Positions 16,452 to 23,618 of a DNA stretch of 29,963 nucleotides are shown piece after piece. The notes under the pieces were generated by a model. It worked only from the letters and a program-made list of their open reading frames with translations. It ran no database searches and was not told the DNA's origin. This DNA is from an uncultured Olsenella sp. (GTDB taxonomy: Bacteria > Actinomycetota > Coriobacteriia > Coriobacteriales > Atopobiaceae). Made by a program: the position numbers and the translations under genes. Where the stretch lies: positions 1 through 29,963 of the forward strand of contig CAMXZR010000009.1 in assembly GCA_947253595.1 (NCBI GenBank). The letters are read 5' to 3'. Positions within the stretch are counted from its first letter, which is position 1; every line of letters begins with the position of its first letter.

Positions 16452-17417
16452 CTACCAGGAGAAGCCCATCTTCCTCGCATAGGCCCGGGCGGCGCCGGAC
16501 ACCTCGGGGATGCCTTCCGCCCAAGCGGGCAGGTCGGGCACGTCCACTATGACGGGGTCGGCCTCGTGGATGGCCAGCGAAGCTTCCTCGTAGCTGTAGG
16601 GCTGTGTCGTGGGTCGGTCGGGCATGTAGGCCTCTTTGAGCACGGGACGGAGCAGCGCATAGGCGGCCCCCTCGCACAGGCGGCCATAGCCCAGGAGCGC
16701 GCGCCGCGCCGCGCCGAGGCGTCCTCGCTTGTAGAGGAGGATCACCCGTCCGATGGCCGACCACGAATCGCCCCTGCGGCCGAGCCTGGCGTCCAGCGCC
16801 TCGAAGCCCCCCTCGTCCTCCAGGCGCGCGAGCGCCAGCGCGCTGGTGTGCCGGGCTCCGAGGAAGTCCGACGGTGCGTCGCGCAGCAGCTCCTGTGCCC
16901 AGGAGTCTGCCTGGCGGTAGCGGGCCGAGTCGAAGAGGGCCCTCACGATCGCGCCGCGCACGCGCAGGCGAGGGCGGACGAGCACGTCGTCCCAGGAGTC
17001 CGCCGCCCCGCCGTCCGGCGAGGATGGGGCCGGGCTGTCCCTCAGGATGTCGAGCAGGAGCTCGAGGTAGGGGTCTGCGTCCAGGTCCTGCGCGATGGCG
17101 TCCAGGAGGCGGGCGTCCGTGCACTGCGGGTCAGCGGAAAGCGCGGCGGCGCAGTCCTGCCGCATGTGGGCCATGCGCTGCTGGCGTGCCTGCAGGTAGG
17201 CGTCGTCGTCCAGGAGGTCGTCGTCCCGAAGCGACGCATCGTAGCGATCGAGCGCCTTCTGCACCAGCTGTAGGGCCTCATCGCCCGGCTCGTCCATGAA
17301 GGCGGCGGGGTCCTCGCGAACGGCGAGAAGGAGCTCCGCGTATCCGCTGGAGGTGAGCCCCAGCGCCACGCTACGCCTCTGGGCGAGCCTGAGCACCAGC
17401 TCCTCCCGCGCGTCCAT
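16452..17417 (-). CDS. Hypothetical alpha-helical (TPR-like) protein, second of a tandem pair
   Basis: 321 residues, not assigned to a known family. It is rich in Ala, Leu, Arg and Asp with a helical-repeat look. Segments such as RYRQADSWAQELLRDAPSDF, ALALARLEDEGGFEAL and GRVILLYKRGRLGAARRALL have the spacing of tetratricopeptide-like helix pairs. There is no signal peptide or transmembrane segment, so it is probably a cytoplasmic scaffold or partner-binding protein. ATG 17417 directly follows the TAG of the upstream gene and GGGAGG lies before it, so translation is coupled. Several segments align with the upstream neighbour (ALARLEDEGGFEAL beside ALAKLEDARGLEEL), suggesting gene duplication. 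Function unknown. Confidence 0.75.
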   Translation of the reverse strand: MDAREELVLRLAQRRSVALGLTSSGYAELLLAVREDPAAFMDEPGDEALQLVQKALDRYDASLRDDDLLDDDAYLQARQQRMAHMRQDCAAALSADPQCTDARLLDAIAQDLDADPYLELLLDILRDSPAPSSPDGGAADSWDDVLVRPRLRVRGAIVRALFDSARYRQADSWAQELLRDAPSDFLGARHTSALALARLEDEGGFEALDARLGRRGDSWSAIGRVILLYKRGRLGAARRALLGYGRLCEGAAYALLRPVLKEAYMPDRPTTQPYSYEEASLAIHEADPVIVDVPDLPAWAEGIPEVSGAARAYARKMGFSW

Positions 17418-18482
17418 CTACTCCACCTCCCTGCCGACGCCCCATTCGACCTCGTCCGCGAAGACGCGGGCGCGCCCCTCGCGGTCCATTCTGCCGAGGC
17501 ACTCGTCCCTGAGCCAGGCACCCAGTGCGCCACGACCCTCCTTGTCGCGTCCCTCCTGCAAGAGAACGGTGCCTTCGGATATGGCGAGGATGAGCTCGTC
17601 CTCGCTGCGCGGTTGTGTGGAGAGGCGAGAGAAGACCCCGTCCGGGAGTTCGCGCTGTATGGCGAGGGCCGAGAGCGCGTTGGGATGGGTGCCGTCCAGG
17701 CGCGAGATGGCGTCGCGCGCTCCGTCGAGGTCAAGCGCCTTGTACGCGATCGCGACGCGCGTGAGCTGCGCCCACGCGTCCTGCTCGGTGGACATGCCAC
17801 GGCTTGCCTCGATGCGAGCCCCCCTCTGGCAGAGCTCCTCCAGCCCCCGAGCGTCCTCGAGCTTGGCGAGGGCAATCATGGCGGTGTACCTCACGTCGGC
17901 CTCGTCGTCGGGGTCGAGTGCCATGAGCTTGCGGGCAATCTCCACCGCGTCGTGGTTTCGTCCGCAGATGACGGCCTTGCTCGCCTGCATGGCGCGCCAA
18001 CGGAAGAGGGGTCGCATCGCCAGGTTCGCGGCGATTCTCCCGCGTTCGCCACCTTCGCGTGCCAGCGCGCGGTCTCGCTGCTCGAGACACCAGTCACGCA
18101 CGTCCTCCCCCTCGGTCTGCAGGAAGTCGTAGTAGCCGTCGAAGGAGCCTATCTGGGAGGCCTGCTGCATGCGCAGGGCGTCGAAGCAATGCGCGTCGAG
18201 CACGAGCGCCTCGTCCAGGAGCTCGTGCCCCTTCTTTACCAGCTCAGCCGCCTGGTTGTCGTCAGAGAAGGGGAGTTCGTAGTCGATGATCGTGGTGGCG
18301 CGGGCGACGAGGCCGAAGGCGCGGTCGGCGTCGTCCTGGGGGAGGGAGTCTCGGTCCTGAGAGAAGCGGCGGCCAAAGCCGGCGAAGGCCCTTGCTGCGG
18401 CAAGCGGCCCCATGCGGTCCGCGCTCCGCATAAACTGCAGGCTCAGTCGCTGGTAGTCCTCCCTGTTTGGCTCGTACGCCAA
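17418..18482 (-). CDS. Hypothetical TPR-like protein, first of a tandem pair (TTG start)
   Basis: 354 residues beginning MAYEPNREDYQRLS from TTG at 18482-18480. TTG is chosen because the minus strand carries AGGGAGGAAGG immediately before it, while the longer open frame to 18644 begins in poor context with unrelated composition. The protein is helical-repeat-like: DNQAAELVKKGHELLDEALV, RNHDAVEIARKLMALDPDD, DVRYTAMIALAKLEDARGL. Residues resembling TPR helices (a spacing of small/Ala and aromatic positions ending in DPDD) suggest protein-protein binding. It resembles the ST7/TPR type of predicted scaffold, but no firm family is claimed. It is adjacent to, and coupled with, a smaller paralogue. 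No enzymatic motif is visible. Confidence 0.75.
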   Translation of the reverse strand: MAYEPNREDYQRLSLQFMRSADRMGPLAAARAFAGFGRRFSQDRDSLPQDDADRAFGLVARATTIIDYELPFSDDNQAAELVKKGHELLDEALVLDAHCFDALRMQQASQIGSFDGYYDFLQTEGEDVRDWCLEQRDRALAREGGERGRIAANLAMRPLFRWRAMQASKAVICGRNHDAVEIARKLMALDPDDEADVRYTAMIALAKLEDARGLEELCQRGARIEASRGMSTEQDAWAQLTRVAIAYKALDLDGARDAISRLDGTHPNALSALAIQRELPDGVFSRLSTQPRSEDELILAISEGTVLLQEGRDKEGRGALGAWLRDECLGRMDREGRARVFADEVEWGVGREVE

Positions 18483-18639
18483 GCCTTCCTCCCTTGGTCG
18501 CCCTCCTGTCGCGCCTCTGGGTGCCGGTGCGACAATCGTAGCGGAGCTGACCTGACGGTGCGTGCGGCAGCCGCAGCGGGCTTTGGCCTCGGGCGTCGTT
18601 CTATAGTTGGGAGGGGATGCGCGTTCCATCATCCCGAAA

Positions 18640-18867
18640 CGCACATAAATGTACAGTAAATACTAGACATTCATTTTTGTCAATACTTACAGACTATATA
18701 TTCAGTAAACGGATGAGATGTATCGATATATGGATTCCAATATCCAGTTTTGTTTCCCGCAGGTATCCTCAGGGGGAAATGGGGCTGAGCCGGGTCGCAC
18801 GAGTCGTTGCGACCCGTGGCGCATGGCCTTTCTAATCATCGCGGTCTCGCGGGGGCGAGACCGGCTG
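18640..18867 (+). promoter_or_regulatory. AT-rich promoter region and hairpin-rich leader of the alcohol dehydrogenase gene
   Basis: The gap 18483-18880 (398 bp) separates divergent genes. Its first part (18483-18640) shows nothing clear beyond the minus-gene upstream region. 18640-18770 is strikingly AT-rich for this genome and holds TTGTCA (18677-18682) with TATATT (18697-18702), a short 14-bp spacing, plus two CAGTAAA copies (18654, 18703). Two perfect 9-bp hairpins follow: CGGGTCGCA/TGCGACCCG (18791-18816, loop 8) and CGGTCTCGC/GCGAGACCG (18842-18863, loop GGGG). The second ends four bases before the AAGGAGGAG ribosome site. This could be an mRNA-stabilising or regulatory 5' leader. Confidence 0.55.
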
Positions 18868-18880
18868 AAGGAGGAGAGTT

Positions 18881-20095
18881 ATGGGACGTTTCACCAACCC
18901 GCGTGACCTGTACTTCGGCGAGGGTGCCCGCCACGAGGTCAAGAACCTCAAGGGCTCCAAGGCCATCATCGTCTCGGGCGGTAGCTCCATGCGTCGCGGT
19001 GGCTTCCTGCAGGACGTCGAGGCCGACCTCAAGGAGGCTGGCTTCGAGGTGACCTTCTTCGAGGGCGTCGAGTCCGACCCCTCCGTCGAGACGGTCATGA
19101 AGGGCGCCGCGGCCATGACCGAGTTCGGCCCTGACTGGATCATCGCCGTCGGCGGCGGCAGCCCCATCGACGCCGCAAAGGCCATGTGGATCAAGTACGA
19201 GTACCCCGAGTGCACCTTCGAGGACATGTGCAAGGTCTTCGGCCTGCCCGAGCTGCGCAAGAAGGCCCACTTCTGCGCCATCAGCTCGACCTCCGGCACC
19301 GCGACCGAGGTCACTGCCTTCTCGATCATCACGGACTACCAGAAGGGTATCAAGTACCCCATCGCCGACTTCGAGATCACGCCTGACGTGGCCATAGTTG
19401 ACCCCGAGCTCACCTACACCATGCCCGCGAAGCTCTGCTCGCACACCGGCATGGACGCGCTGACCCACTGCATGGAGGCCTACGTCTCGACCGTCGCCTC
19501 CACCTACACCGACGGTCCCGCACTCCACGGCATCCGCGAGATCACCACGTGGCTGCCCGTCTCCTACACGGGCGACAAGGTGGCTCGCCAGCGCATGCAC
19601 GACGCGCAGTGCATCGCCGGCATCGCCTTCTCCTCCGGCCTGCTGGGCATCGTGCACTCCATGGCCCACAAGACCGGAGCCGCCTTCAGTGGCGGCCACA
19701 TCATCCACGGCTGCGCCAACGCCATGTACCTGGGCAAGGTCATCCAGTTCAACGCCAAGGACGCCCGTGCCGCCGAGCGCTACGCCTTCGTCGCCAAGGA
19801 GATCCTGCACCTCGAGGGCGAGACCAACGAGGAGCTCGTCGCTTCCCTGGTCCAGTTCATCCGCGACCTCAACGACAAGCTGGACATCCCCCAGGCCATC
19901 AAGAACTACGGCGAGGGCGGCGTGAAGTCCGAGACCTCCATCATCGACGAGAAGGAGTTCCTCGAGAAGCTCCCGACCGTCGCTGCCAATGCCATCGCCG
20001 ACGCTTGCACCGGTGCCAACCCCCGTCAGCCGAGCCAGGAGGAGATGGAGCAGCTCCTCAAGTGCGTCTACTACGACCTCCCCGTGGAGTTCTAG
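18881..20095 (+). CDS. Iron-containing alcohol dehydrogenase (NAD(P)H-dependent)
   Basis: 404 residues of the group III Fe-dependent alcohol dehydrogenases (FucO/butanol-dehydrogenase/AdhE-C fold), interconverting an aldehyde and an alcohol, typically to regenerate NAD(P)+ in fermentation. Nucleotide loop IIAVGGGSPIDAAKAM lies at 87-102. Metal ligands by family alignment are Asp192 and His196 (MDALTHCMEAYVS), His259 (GIVHSMAH) and His276 (IIHGCANAM). The family signature STSGTATEVTAFS is at ~136-148. ATG 18881 follows a very strong AAGGAGGAG. Codon use is unusually uniform (almost all C-ending), as expected of a highly expressed gene, and a strong terminator follows. It is monocistronic. Substrate cannot be assigned; C4 aldehydes or acetaldehyde are plausible. 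Confidence 0.95.
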   Translation: MGRFTNPRDLYFGEGARHEVKNLKGSKAIIVSGGSSMRRGGFLQDVEADLKEAGFEVTFFEGVESDPSVETVMKGAAAMTEFGPDWIIAVGGGSPIDAAKAMWIKYEYPECTFEDMCKVFGLPELRKKAHFCAISSTSGTATEVTAFSIITDYQKGIKYPIADFEITPDVAIVDPELTYTMPAKLCSHTGMDALTHCMEAYVSTVASTYTDGPALHGIREITTWLPVSYTGDKVARQRMHDAQCIAGIAFSSGLLGIVHSMAHKTGAAFSGGHIIHGCANAMYLGKVIQFNAKDARAAERYAFVAKEILHLEGETNEELVASLVQFIRDLNDKLDIPQAIKNYGEGGVKSETSIIDEKEFLEKLPTVAANAIADACTGANPRQPSQEEMEQLLKCVYYDLPVEF

Positions 20096-20120
20096 TCCAG
20101 GTTCCACAGAGTCGCACATC

Positions 20121-20155
20121 GGGTCCCGTCGGTCGTTCCGGCGGGACCCTTTTTT
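20121..20155 (+). terminator. Rho-independent terminator of the alcohol dehydrogenase gene
   Basis: Stem GGGTCCCG (20121-20128) / CGGGACCC (20142-20149), extended inward by GG/CC pairs, is followed directly by six T (20150-20155). It lies 26 bp after the stop codon and marks the left edge of the lower-GC restriction-modification island. Confidence 0.95.
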
Positions 20156-20311
20156 CTAAGTCCGTACAGCCGCCACGAGAACACTCTGGAGGGAACCGAG
20201 CTCTTTGGGCGAGGTGGACTTGGTCGATTGAGATGCCTGATGACAACATCGTCCTGTCTCTGAGTTACTCTCATGAGACAACGTTCCGTCGCGCATGCGA
20301 GGAGGAGGGTA

Positions 20312-21466
20312 ATGCCCCGGTCAATGAAGGCGCTGGAGTTTTTTGCCGGCATCGGGCTCGCTCGGGCCGGTATGCAAAAAACAGGTATAGAAGTTGTTTG
20401 AGCAAACGACCGGGACGCCACGAAGTGCGCGCTGTATGCTGCGCAATGGGGAGCCGCTGATCTCTGCGCGGGAGACGTTTTTGAGATTAATCCCAACGAC
20501 TTGCCTACGGCGGACATAGCTTGGGCATCGAGCCCCTGCACCGACCTATCGCTTGCCGGAAAACGGGAAGGTCTAGTTGCTGGGCGTGAGTCAAGTGCGT
20601 TTTTCGGCTTTATTGATGCCATCGAGAGGATGGAAGAGCGAGCGCCTCGAGCTCTCGCGCTCGAAAACGTATGTGGGCTCGCCTCGTCTCATGATGGGGA
20701 CGACTTCAGGACCGTGGTGCAGGAGTTCAACCGACTGGGGTATTCCGTCGATGCATTCGAATTGAATGCGCGCAGATGGCTGCCTCAATCTAGGCCAAGG
20801 ATGTTTGTTGTGGGACTGAGGGATCCAATTGACGGAGGGGAGATTGACTCACCCCTTCGTCCAGACAGACTTGCCTGGATCCATAGTGACAAACGTTTGG
20901 TGACCCACCTATCACCACTCCCTCCCGCACCACCTCTGCTGTCCAACGGCCTGCAGTCTGTTGTCGAGAACCTGCCCCTAGGCGACTCTCGTTGGTGGGA
21001 CGACGAGCGATGCGCCAAGTTCCTCCAGGGCCTGAGCGACGTTCAATGCGCGCGTTTCAAGAAATTGGTTGATGGAGCTCCCGTGGTAAGGACTGCATAT
21101 AGGCGCACCCGCCATGGTAGGCCTGCGTGGGAGATTCGTAGTGATGACATCGCAGGCTGCCTTCGTACTGCCCGTGGCGGTTCATCGAGACAGGCATTGA
21201 TATTTATGGGAAGTGGCACCGCTCGGATGCGTTGGATGACGGGCTTGGAGTATGCGCGCCTGCAGGGTGCGAGCAATTTTTGCCTCAAGGGGTTTACTGA
21301 GGCGCAGATTCAATATGCATTTGGAGATGCCGTGGCTGTGCCTGCGGTCCATTGGTTGATGGATTCGGTTGTCTTGCCAAGTCTGAGAGGAGAGGACGAT
21401 GCAGGAGGAGAAGTCATTCGCTATCCCGGAGAAGCGGGCGCTAGAAATCTCTTGCGAGTGGTATGA
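20312..21466 (+). pseudogene. C5-cytosine DNA methyltransferase with an in-frame TGA at codon 30
   Basis: ATG 20312, preceded by GAGGAGGAGGG, opens a frame of 384 codons with one internal TGA at 20399-20401. The frame does not change across the stop. Before it is motif I (KALEFFAGIGLARAGMQ). Directly after it comes the motif II region (ANDRDATKCALYAAQW), then motif IV with catalytic Cys76 (WASSPCTDLSLAG), motif VI (ALENVCGL), motif VIII (QSRPRMFVVGLRD), a target-recognition region, motif IX (MTGLEYARLQGAS) and motif X (FGDAVAVPAVHWL). The hydrophobic-ANDRD context suggests the stop replaced a Trp codon (TGG to TGA), a single transition. The product would methylate cytosine at an unknown site. 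As written the gene is broken unless the stop is a sequencing error or is read through. Composition is lower in GC than the neighbours, suggesting transfer. Confidence 0.85.
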
Positions 21467-21490
21467 ATCTCATTGATCCGCCTCGGGGAA

Positions 21491-21504
21491 CGTTAACACT
21501 AACG
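21491..21504. promoter_or_regulatory. Inverted repeat before the putative endonuclease start
   Basis: CGTTAACACTAACG is a perfect 5-bp inverted repeat (CGTTA/TAACG, four-base centre) ending two bases before ATG 21507, where a ribosome-binding site would be expected but is not seen. It may be an operator or a translation-limiting hairpin. Confidence 0.35.
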
Positions 21505-21506
21505 TC

Positions 21507-22403
21507 ATGACTGTGGGCATCGCGGTAGCCGAGCTCATGCGCACCGCGTTTCCCCTTAGCGATGAGCTGGTCAAATCTAGGAACCAGAGTCAAGTTCGCG
21601 GCCTAAGCCGAACGCTCATATCTCGAGCGCTGAAAGAGTTTGGCGTCGACAGAGAATTTACTTCGGAAGGAGGACGTACCTCCCGAGGCTCCTTGGTACT
21701 TGCTCTCGAACTCGCCAGCTTGCTTAATGACTCGCTTGGCGAATTGCCCATGGACGGTGGTGCTGCGGAGCGCGTCGCCGACGCCCTTCAAGACTACTTT
21801 GTTCAGAGAATTCGTGACGATTACTTTGGAAAGCAGATGATGCGGGTGGAGATAGACCCCCGTTCATCCGTTGCATCTATAGTTAATTCAATTCTTGACA
21901 TAGCACGACATAGAGCAGACCAGCCAGCTGGTACAGTTGCCCAGCACCTTGTGGGAGCGAAGTTGGAGCTTCGTTTTCCTGACCTTGAGGTTGGTAGGGA
22001 CAAAGCAAATGCCGCAGACCTACAAACGGGTAGGCAGGGTGATTTTCAGCTGGGGGACACCGCGTTCCACGTGACGATGGCGCCTTCGCAGAAACTGATT
22101 TCAAGAGTGAACGAGAACATTGCTCAAGGATATAGACCGGTCATTCTTGTTCCCGCGGAGAAGGTCGCTTTTGCGACCGGACTTTTTGAGTCGGAGGGGC
22201 TTGCCGCCTTCGTTAACGTACAGGACATCGAGTCATTTATCGGAACGAACATTGAGGAGATGGGTTCATTCTCATCAATGGGCATCAAGGCCGGAATTGC
22301 ACGCTTGGTCCGTTGTGACAACGAGAGAATTTCGGATTGCGAGAGCGATCCATCGCTACGCATAGAAGAACCAGAGTGGGTACGCCGCTTGCTAGAGGGG
22401 TAG
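21507..22403 (+). CDS. Putative restriction endonuclease, DUF4928-like
   Basis: 298 residues resembling proteins of the DUF4928 family, which commonly sit beside C5-cytosine methyltransferases. This assignment is from memory of the family pattern, not a search. The most telling segment is GRQGDFQLGDTAFHVTMAPS (~176-194) followed by RVNENIAQGYRPVILVPAEK. An acidic residue (Asp179) followed by a beta-strand with FHVT is compatible with a PD-(D/E)xK-type nuclease core, though the canonical E/QxK is replaced by HVT. ATG 21507 is the only usable start, since the frame is closed by TGA at 21474 and no other start codon lies between; no Shine-Dalgarno is visible. It lies 40 bp after the methyltransferase and shares its lower GC. 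Confidence 0.65.
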   Translation: MTVGIAVAELMRTAFPLSDELVKSRNQSQVRGLSRTLISRALKEFGVDREFTSEGGRTSRGSLVLALELASLLNDSLGELPMDGGAAERVADALQDYFVQRIRDDYFGKQMMRVEIDPRSSVASIVNSILDIARHRADQPAGTVAQHLVGAKLELRFPDLEVGRDKANAADLQTGRQGDFQLGDTAFHVTMAPSQKLISRVNENIAQGYRPVILVPAEKVAFATGLFESEGLAAFVNVQDIESFIGTNIEEMGSFSSMGIKAGIARLVRCDNERISDCESDPSLRIEEPEWVRRLLEG

Positions 22404-22498
22404 CTGGCTGGGGATGGGTGTCCTGCTAGGGTTTCGTGATTCCCATCTCGCAAAACTTCGAAAAAGTGCGCACGAACGCATCGCTGACCTGCGCATAC

Positions 22499-22544
22499 GA
22501 CAGACACCCGCGCACAGATTCGATTTCGTGCGCGGGTATCTGTC
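22499..22544. terminator. Long stem-loop between convergent genes (possible bidirectional terminator)
   Basis: GACAGACACCCGCGCAC (22499-22515) pairs with GTGCGCGGGTATCTGTC (22528-22544) at 16 of 17 positions, with a 12-base loop. It lies between the plus-strand endonuclease gene and the minus-strand HAD gene. There is no T-run on either side, so termination is plausible but not certain. Confidence 0.55.
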
Positions 22545-22546
22545 TT

Positions 22547-22598
22547 CGGCCGCCCCGCTCGGCCGCCCCGCTCGGCCGCTCTGCTCGGCCGCTCTACT
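22547..22598. repeat. 13-bp tandem repeat, four copies
   Basis: CGGCCGCCCCGCT twice, then CGGCCGCTCTGCT and CGGCCGCTCTACT, end to end, with a fifth partial copy (CGGTCT). The array starts two bases after the long stem-loop and ends 36 bp before the HAD gene's stop. A unit length of 13 is not a multiple of three, so it is not a coding repeat. Confidence 0.9.
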
Positions 22599-22634
22599 CG
22601 GTCTCCCGCGCTCGCGGCCATCTGCGGCGTAGCC

Positions 22635-23576
22635 CTATGCCTGCCCCTTGAGCTCCAGCAGCGTTTGCATGGCCTGACAGAAGCCATCGGTCGAGTTCTG
22701 AGCCGAGACGAAGGCGTTGCCCGCGGTGGCCAGCGCAGCCTGGGCCTTGGGGTTGCTGATGCCGTTGCGCATGAGCAGGAAGGTGCCGACCTCGCTCGCC
22801 ATGGCGCAGTCTGCGGGAGAGTCGCCGCAGGCCATGACCTCGGCGGGGTCCCAGCCCATGAGCTCGATGTAGCGCCTTGCGGCCGAGCCCTTGTCCAGGC
22901 CCCGGGGCGTAATGTGGTAGGTGTGCACGTCCTCGACGCGACCGTCCTCGAAGCTCGGCAGGATGGTCTTGCCGGTGATGCGCGTCACGAAGCCGTTGTC
23001 TGCCAGGTAGAGGGGTAGGCCCGTCTCGTCCAGCATGGCCTGGGCCTCGTCCTCGATCACGGCACCGCGCAGCGCCACCGTGACCTCTCGGTACTGGTAG
23101 CCGATGTTATTGTCGTTGTAGGTCTCGAGGCAGTCGTACCAGCGGGCCAGCATGCGGTCCACCACGCCGGTCTCCATGATGAGGTCGTGCGGCGTCCTTC
23201 CGCAGCCTTCGTCGAAGGGCATCTGGGCGGTGAAGTAATGCCACACTGCGTCGGAGCCCTCGTGCAGGCAGAGAACGCCGCCCATCTCGCCTATCCAGCC
23301 GGGCAGGCCCAGGATGCGCGCGTCCTCGCGGATCATGGCGCGGTTGCGTCCGGTGCAGGGGATCACCTGGACGCCGGCGCGCCGCAGGCCAACGAGGGTC
23401 TGTGCGAGTTCCGCCGACGGGGCCCCGCCCGTGGTCGAGAGCGCCTGCCCGCGGCTGACCATGGTGTTGTCGGTGTCGCTGATTACGTACTTGATGCGAG
23501 AGAGGCGCTCTGCCATGGGTTCGGGAACCCTGCTGGCATCGACGGGGAAGGTGGGGAGCGAGAGGGCGACGGGCAT
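22635..23576 (-). CDS. HAD-superfamily phosphatase (Cof/mannosyl-3-phosphoglycerate-phosphatase type)
   Basis: 313 residues with all four HAD motifs: I, VISDTDNTMV (nucleophile Asp34, Asp36); II, VIPCTGRNRAMI; III, the lysine in RGLDKGSAARR; IV, ACGDSPADCAMA. The long insertion between motifs II and III indicates a C2B cap, as in Cof-type sugar phosphatases and mannosyl-3-phosphoglycerate phosphatases. It hydrolyses a small phosphomonoester; the substrate is unknown. ATG 23576 follows AAAGGA on the minus strand. It lies 42 bp downstream of murE on the same strand, so cotranscription is likely, although a peptidoglycan role is not implied by sequence. Confidence 0.88.
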   Translation of the reverse strand: MPVALSLPTFPVDASRVPEPMAERLSRIKYVISDTDNTMVSRGQALSTTGGAPSAELAQTLVGLRRAGVQVIPCTGRNRAMIREDARILGLPGWIGEMGGVLCLHEGSDAVWHYFTAQMPFDEGCGRTPHDLIMETGVVDRMLARWYDCLETYNDNNIGYQYREVTVALRGAVIEDEAQAMLDETGLPLYLADNGFVTRITGKTILPSFEDGRVEDVHTYHITPRGLDKGSAARRYIELMGWDPAEVMACGDSPADCAMASEVGTFLLMRNGISNPKAQAALATAGNAFVSAQNSTDGFCQAMQTLLELKGQA

Positions 23577-23618
23577 GGCAGTCCTTTCTCGGTCGTGCTT
23601 GGTTGCTTGCTGGAGGTC

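Noticed and set aside
18617..18835. 72-residue open frame in the alcohol dehydrogenase upstream region
   Set aside because: It lies in the AT-rich control region, has no ribosome site, no family resemblance, and covers the first leader hairpin.
20399..20401. TGA recoded as Trp or selenocysteine
   Set aside because: Several confident genes in the window end in TGA, and no selenocysteine insertion element or family precedent was evident at this position.
20092..20622. 176-residue minus-strand frame over the start of the methyltransferase
   Set aside because: It overlaps the terminator and the methyltransferase motif I region, and has no motif or ribosome site; it is an antisense shadow.
22414..22651. 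Small open frames over the hairpin and 13-bp repeats
   Set aside because: The 13-bp repeat unit shifts frame at every copy and no initiation signals are present.
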